A stretch of 64,000 nt of DNA, from the NCBI RefSeq assembly GCF_002105155.1, contig NW_019029004.1, positions 124,001-188,000 of the forward strand, given 5' to 3'. This DNA is from Lobosporangium transversale. Lineage: Eukaryota; Mortierellomycota; Mortierellomycetes; Mortierellales; Mortierellaceae. Positions 61,969 to 64,000 of this stretch are shown here, piece after piece. Within the stretch, counting starts at the first letter, position 1, and each line of letters starts with the position of its first letter. The notes below the pieces were generated by a model. That model made no database searches and was not told where the DNA came from. It saw nothing but the letters and a program-made list of their open reading frames with translations. Both the position numbers and the translations under genes were made by a program.

Positions 61969-62247
61969 ATGAACACGACCATCAAAATTAACACGAGTAC
62001 AAGCTTGGTTGTCAGTACGAAAGCAAATGAAGGTGCATCTCCAAAGACCCCTACTTCTAGGGCGCCGACGGTCTCTTCTGCGGGAGGCCAGATCGTGCGT
62101 CAAAACGCTCGGTTTTTTAACCATGGTCATACTCCTCTTAAAAAAAAGACCTCAGAAAAAGATGATCCGTCGACAATGTTGAAGACAAGTAAGGTGCCGA
62201 CCGCGGCGACTACAACAGCAAGCACGGCAAGCACGGCTTCAAAATAG
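61969..62247 (+). CDS. Small Thr/Ser-rich protein or terminal exon
   Basis: 92 aa from MNTTIKINTSTSLV, containing SSAGGQIVRQNARFFNHGHT and a Lys/Thr-rich tail ending TASTASTASK. An acceptor-like sequence (T-rich tract and tatccag, ending at 61954) precedes the frame, so it may be the last exon of a longer gene. An alternative in-frame Met at 61900 would add a hydrophobic stretch that is more likely an intron pyrimidine tract than a signal peptide. No family recognised. Confidence 0.4.
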   Translation: MNTTIKINTSTSLVVSTKANEGASPKTPTSRAPTVSSAGGQIVRQNARFFNHGHTPLKKKTSEKDDPSTMLKTSKVPTAATTTASTASTASK

Positions 62248-62715
62248 GGCCGATTGATCAGAAATAGATAAGGAGTAGGCACAAATAAATAACAGCAGCA
62301 CCAACGATGGGTCAATCGTTTCAGGCAAAAACGGCAATAAAGTATGAAAGAAATCATGACTAGGGAAGGAAACAAAGCAAAGTCTACACGATCAAGGCAT
62401 AAAGAACCTGATATTAAGCGCTTTTTTTTGTGCACTATACACACACCTCTACTTCCTACTACGCTTCTTATCACTTTATCCTCCTTTGTTTCATTTGATT
62501 AAATGTATAATCCACTAGATAAACAATTGTCTTTTATCAACCTCTCTGAACTCTATCAAGGGCCAGGATTTGGTTATAGGTGATTGCCACTTGTGGACAA
62601 CATGTTACCGCTTTTGAGCGAGCGAGCAAATGAGCGACTATTCTCAGTACATGGCATTGTCATAGACATAGTCAATAATTGAAAGCATCTCCTCTCTGTT
62701 TTTACTTTATTTTAT
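62248..62715. other. Intergenic region between converging genes
   Basis: 470 bp, AT-rich; no further feature recognised. Confidence 0.5.
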
Positions 62716-64000
62716 TCAACAGACCATAAATCGGTCATATTGTGCTACACATTTGGACAACCCTTGTTTCTCAATTATTAGATGAGAAGATTCAAAGAGG
62801 GCCTCCACCAGACGGACCGTCTTTTCTTTTTGCTCTTGTTTAAGCTTCTGAGAATCAAAAAAGGCCAATACCTCGGTCTCGGCTTTTTTCTCGTCCTTCA
62901 AAGAGAGTCCTAGCAGCGGATGCAGCGCAGAGGGATTCAGGGTTGTGTTCATATTCTTAGCGTTTGGCTGTATGCGTAGCGAGTCGTCCACAGCGACATT
63001 CTTCCTATTGTTATTGGAGGTGGAAGTAGCAGTGTCACCGCTACCTTGTTTTGAAGTCGGCTCAGTCCACGACAAAACTTGACCTTTGGCCGAGATGGCA
63101 ATGACTTCTGAGGAGCCACCTGCTATGTCAATGATGTCAACATCCAAAGGTCGGTGGATCAGACGTGCAACGTGATCGTCATGGTCGCTCACACCAATGC
63201 TTCCGTTTTCCATCAATACAATATCACATCCTAGAAAATGTGGCCAAATAAAATACTTTTTAAGCGAAAACGACCTTGGTAACTCGATTGAATTATAGCG
63301 CATGGTACAGAAGAAATAAGTAAACAAAAAAAAAAAAAAAAAAAAAAAAAGGATCTTTAGAGAGAAAATGAAGAGAGCCCCTAGTGCTGCTCATCAACAC
63401 ACCTTTAGATGCAACTATTTTTTTAATGTTTAGTTCAGAGTTTGGCGGCATAGATCGAAAGGTTTTCCATGGCTTGATATCATAAAACTCGTCTTCAGGC
63501 GGCAGGTCCAAGAACATTGGATTGTAAGGCTTTTCCAAGGGTAATGCTTCGCTGTAACGACCAAATGTCATGAGTAGTGGTTTTTCAGCCTTGATTTGCT
63601 TTTTTGGCTCCAATGGTGAGGGTGTATCTGCCTTCGTTGTCTCTATTGTCTCTTTTGGTGTTGATTCTGCTGTAGGCACAGGTACTGCTGCTACTGTAAA
63701 GTGCCATGGACTGCAGGCTACATGGGAAATGTTGTAACCTAGAACAGAAGTGATGAGCAGAGGACGCAGGCTCTTCTTCATGATTGGCACTACCTCGCCT
63801 TCTTCGTTCTCTTCACCAAAGGGAATGTAGCCCCAGATGTAAAGCTCGTCATCGTTGCCATTTTTCGGAGTCACAAGAACCATAGAATAGTTCCTATTAG
63901 ATAAAAAGAAATCAGGACAAAAAAAATCAAGCGACGGTGAGGATGGAAACACTCTTTATTACAACTATACCTTACCAGTGCGGTTTTCGTTGGGTTAATA
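62716..64000 (-). CDS. RCC1-repeat (beta-propeller) protein, 5' partial
   Basis: Three exons are visible: one that runs off the window (64000-63976), then 63893-63403 and 63230-62716. The joins give RKPHWNYSMVLVTPKNGN and NIKKIVASKGCDIVLMENGS, with a GTGTGT donor for the last intron. RCC1-type strands are visible: DELYIWGYIPFG, NISHVACSPWHFTVAAV, LMTFGRYSEALPL, CDIVLMENGSIGVSD and IIDIAGGSSEVIAISAKGQV. A long insert (TAESTPKETIETT) separates blades. The C-terminus is a helical tail (KEKTVRLVEALFESSHL). RCC1-fold proteins act as GTPase exchange factors or scaffolds. Which one this is cannot be told from the partial sequence. Confidence 0.75.

Overview
The window looks like nuclear DNA of an early-diverging filamentous fungus, most likely Mortierella-like (Mucoromycota). 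Genes are eukaryotic, with short GT-AG introns of about 80-160 nt. Intergenic DNA is AT-rich and crowded with A/T homopolymer runs. The content (METTL4-type MT-A70 methylase, BRD7/9-type bromodomain protein, Gcn5 with a Cys-rich N-terminal region, Src1/Man1, alkaline ceramidase, Kre9/Knh1-like wall protein) fits a fungus. The taxonomic placement is inference. No tRNA, rRNA, CRISPR, prophage or intact transposon was seen. Exon joins were made by hand from splice consensus, reading frame and family conservation.

Layout. 1-526: 3' end of a GNAT acetyltransferase (+). 2.4-4.8 kb: orphan coding-like fragments, then a single-pass membrane protein with two PPxY motifs (-). 6.2-7.8 kb: His-rich ZIP metal transporter (-). 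10.5-11.4 kb: Gln-rich coiled-coil protein (+). 11.4-15.7 kb: gene-poor, with palindromes and homopolymers. 15.7-18.2 kb: F-box/leucine-rich-like protein (-). 18.8-22.9 kb: BRD7/9-like bromodomain protein (-), divergent from METTL4-like methyltransferase (+, 23.2-24.9 kb). 25.1-25.5 kb: mitochondrial ribosomal protein bL32m (-), divergent from a secreted M14 carboxypeptidase (+, 25.9-27.8 kb). 29.3-30.6 kb: membrane-anchored double-psi beta-barrel protein (+), convergent with an OPT oligopeptide transporter (-, 30.8-33.2 kb).

35.3-40.8 kb: BAR-PH-ArfGAP-ankyrin protein (-). 43.7-46.7 kb: Src1/Man1 inner nuclear membrane protein (+), convergent with an alkaline ceramidase (-, 46.9-48.2 kb). 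49.1-52.3 kb: Gcn5 histone acetyltransferase (-), divergent from an unrecognised six-exon small gene (+, 52.7-54.0 kb). 54.4-55.7 kb: Kre9/Knh1-like, probably GPI-anchored wall protein (-). 58.2 kb, 60.7 kb and 62.0 kb: three small hypothetical genes (+). 62.7-64.0 kb: 3' part of an RCC1-repeat protein (-).

The genes do not form one pathway. Four act in chromatin or the nuclear envelope (BRD7/9-like, METTL4-like, Gcn5, Src1). Several others act at membranes or the cell surface. The most unusual structural signals are the dense homopolymer tracts, including two introns that carry complementary poly-A and poly-T runs near opposite splice sites, a 35-nt exon holding two zinc ligands of the carboxypeptidase, and a stop-free 102-nt intron inside the ArfGAP zinc finger.
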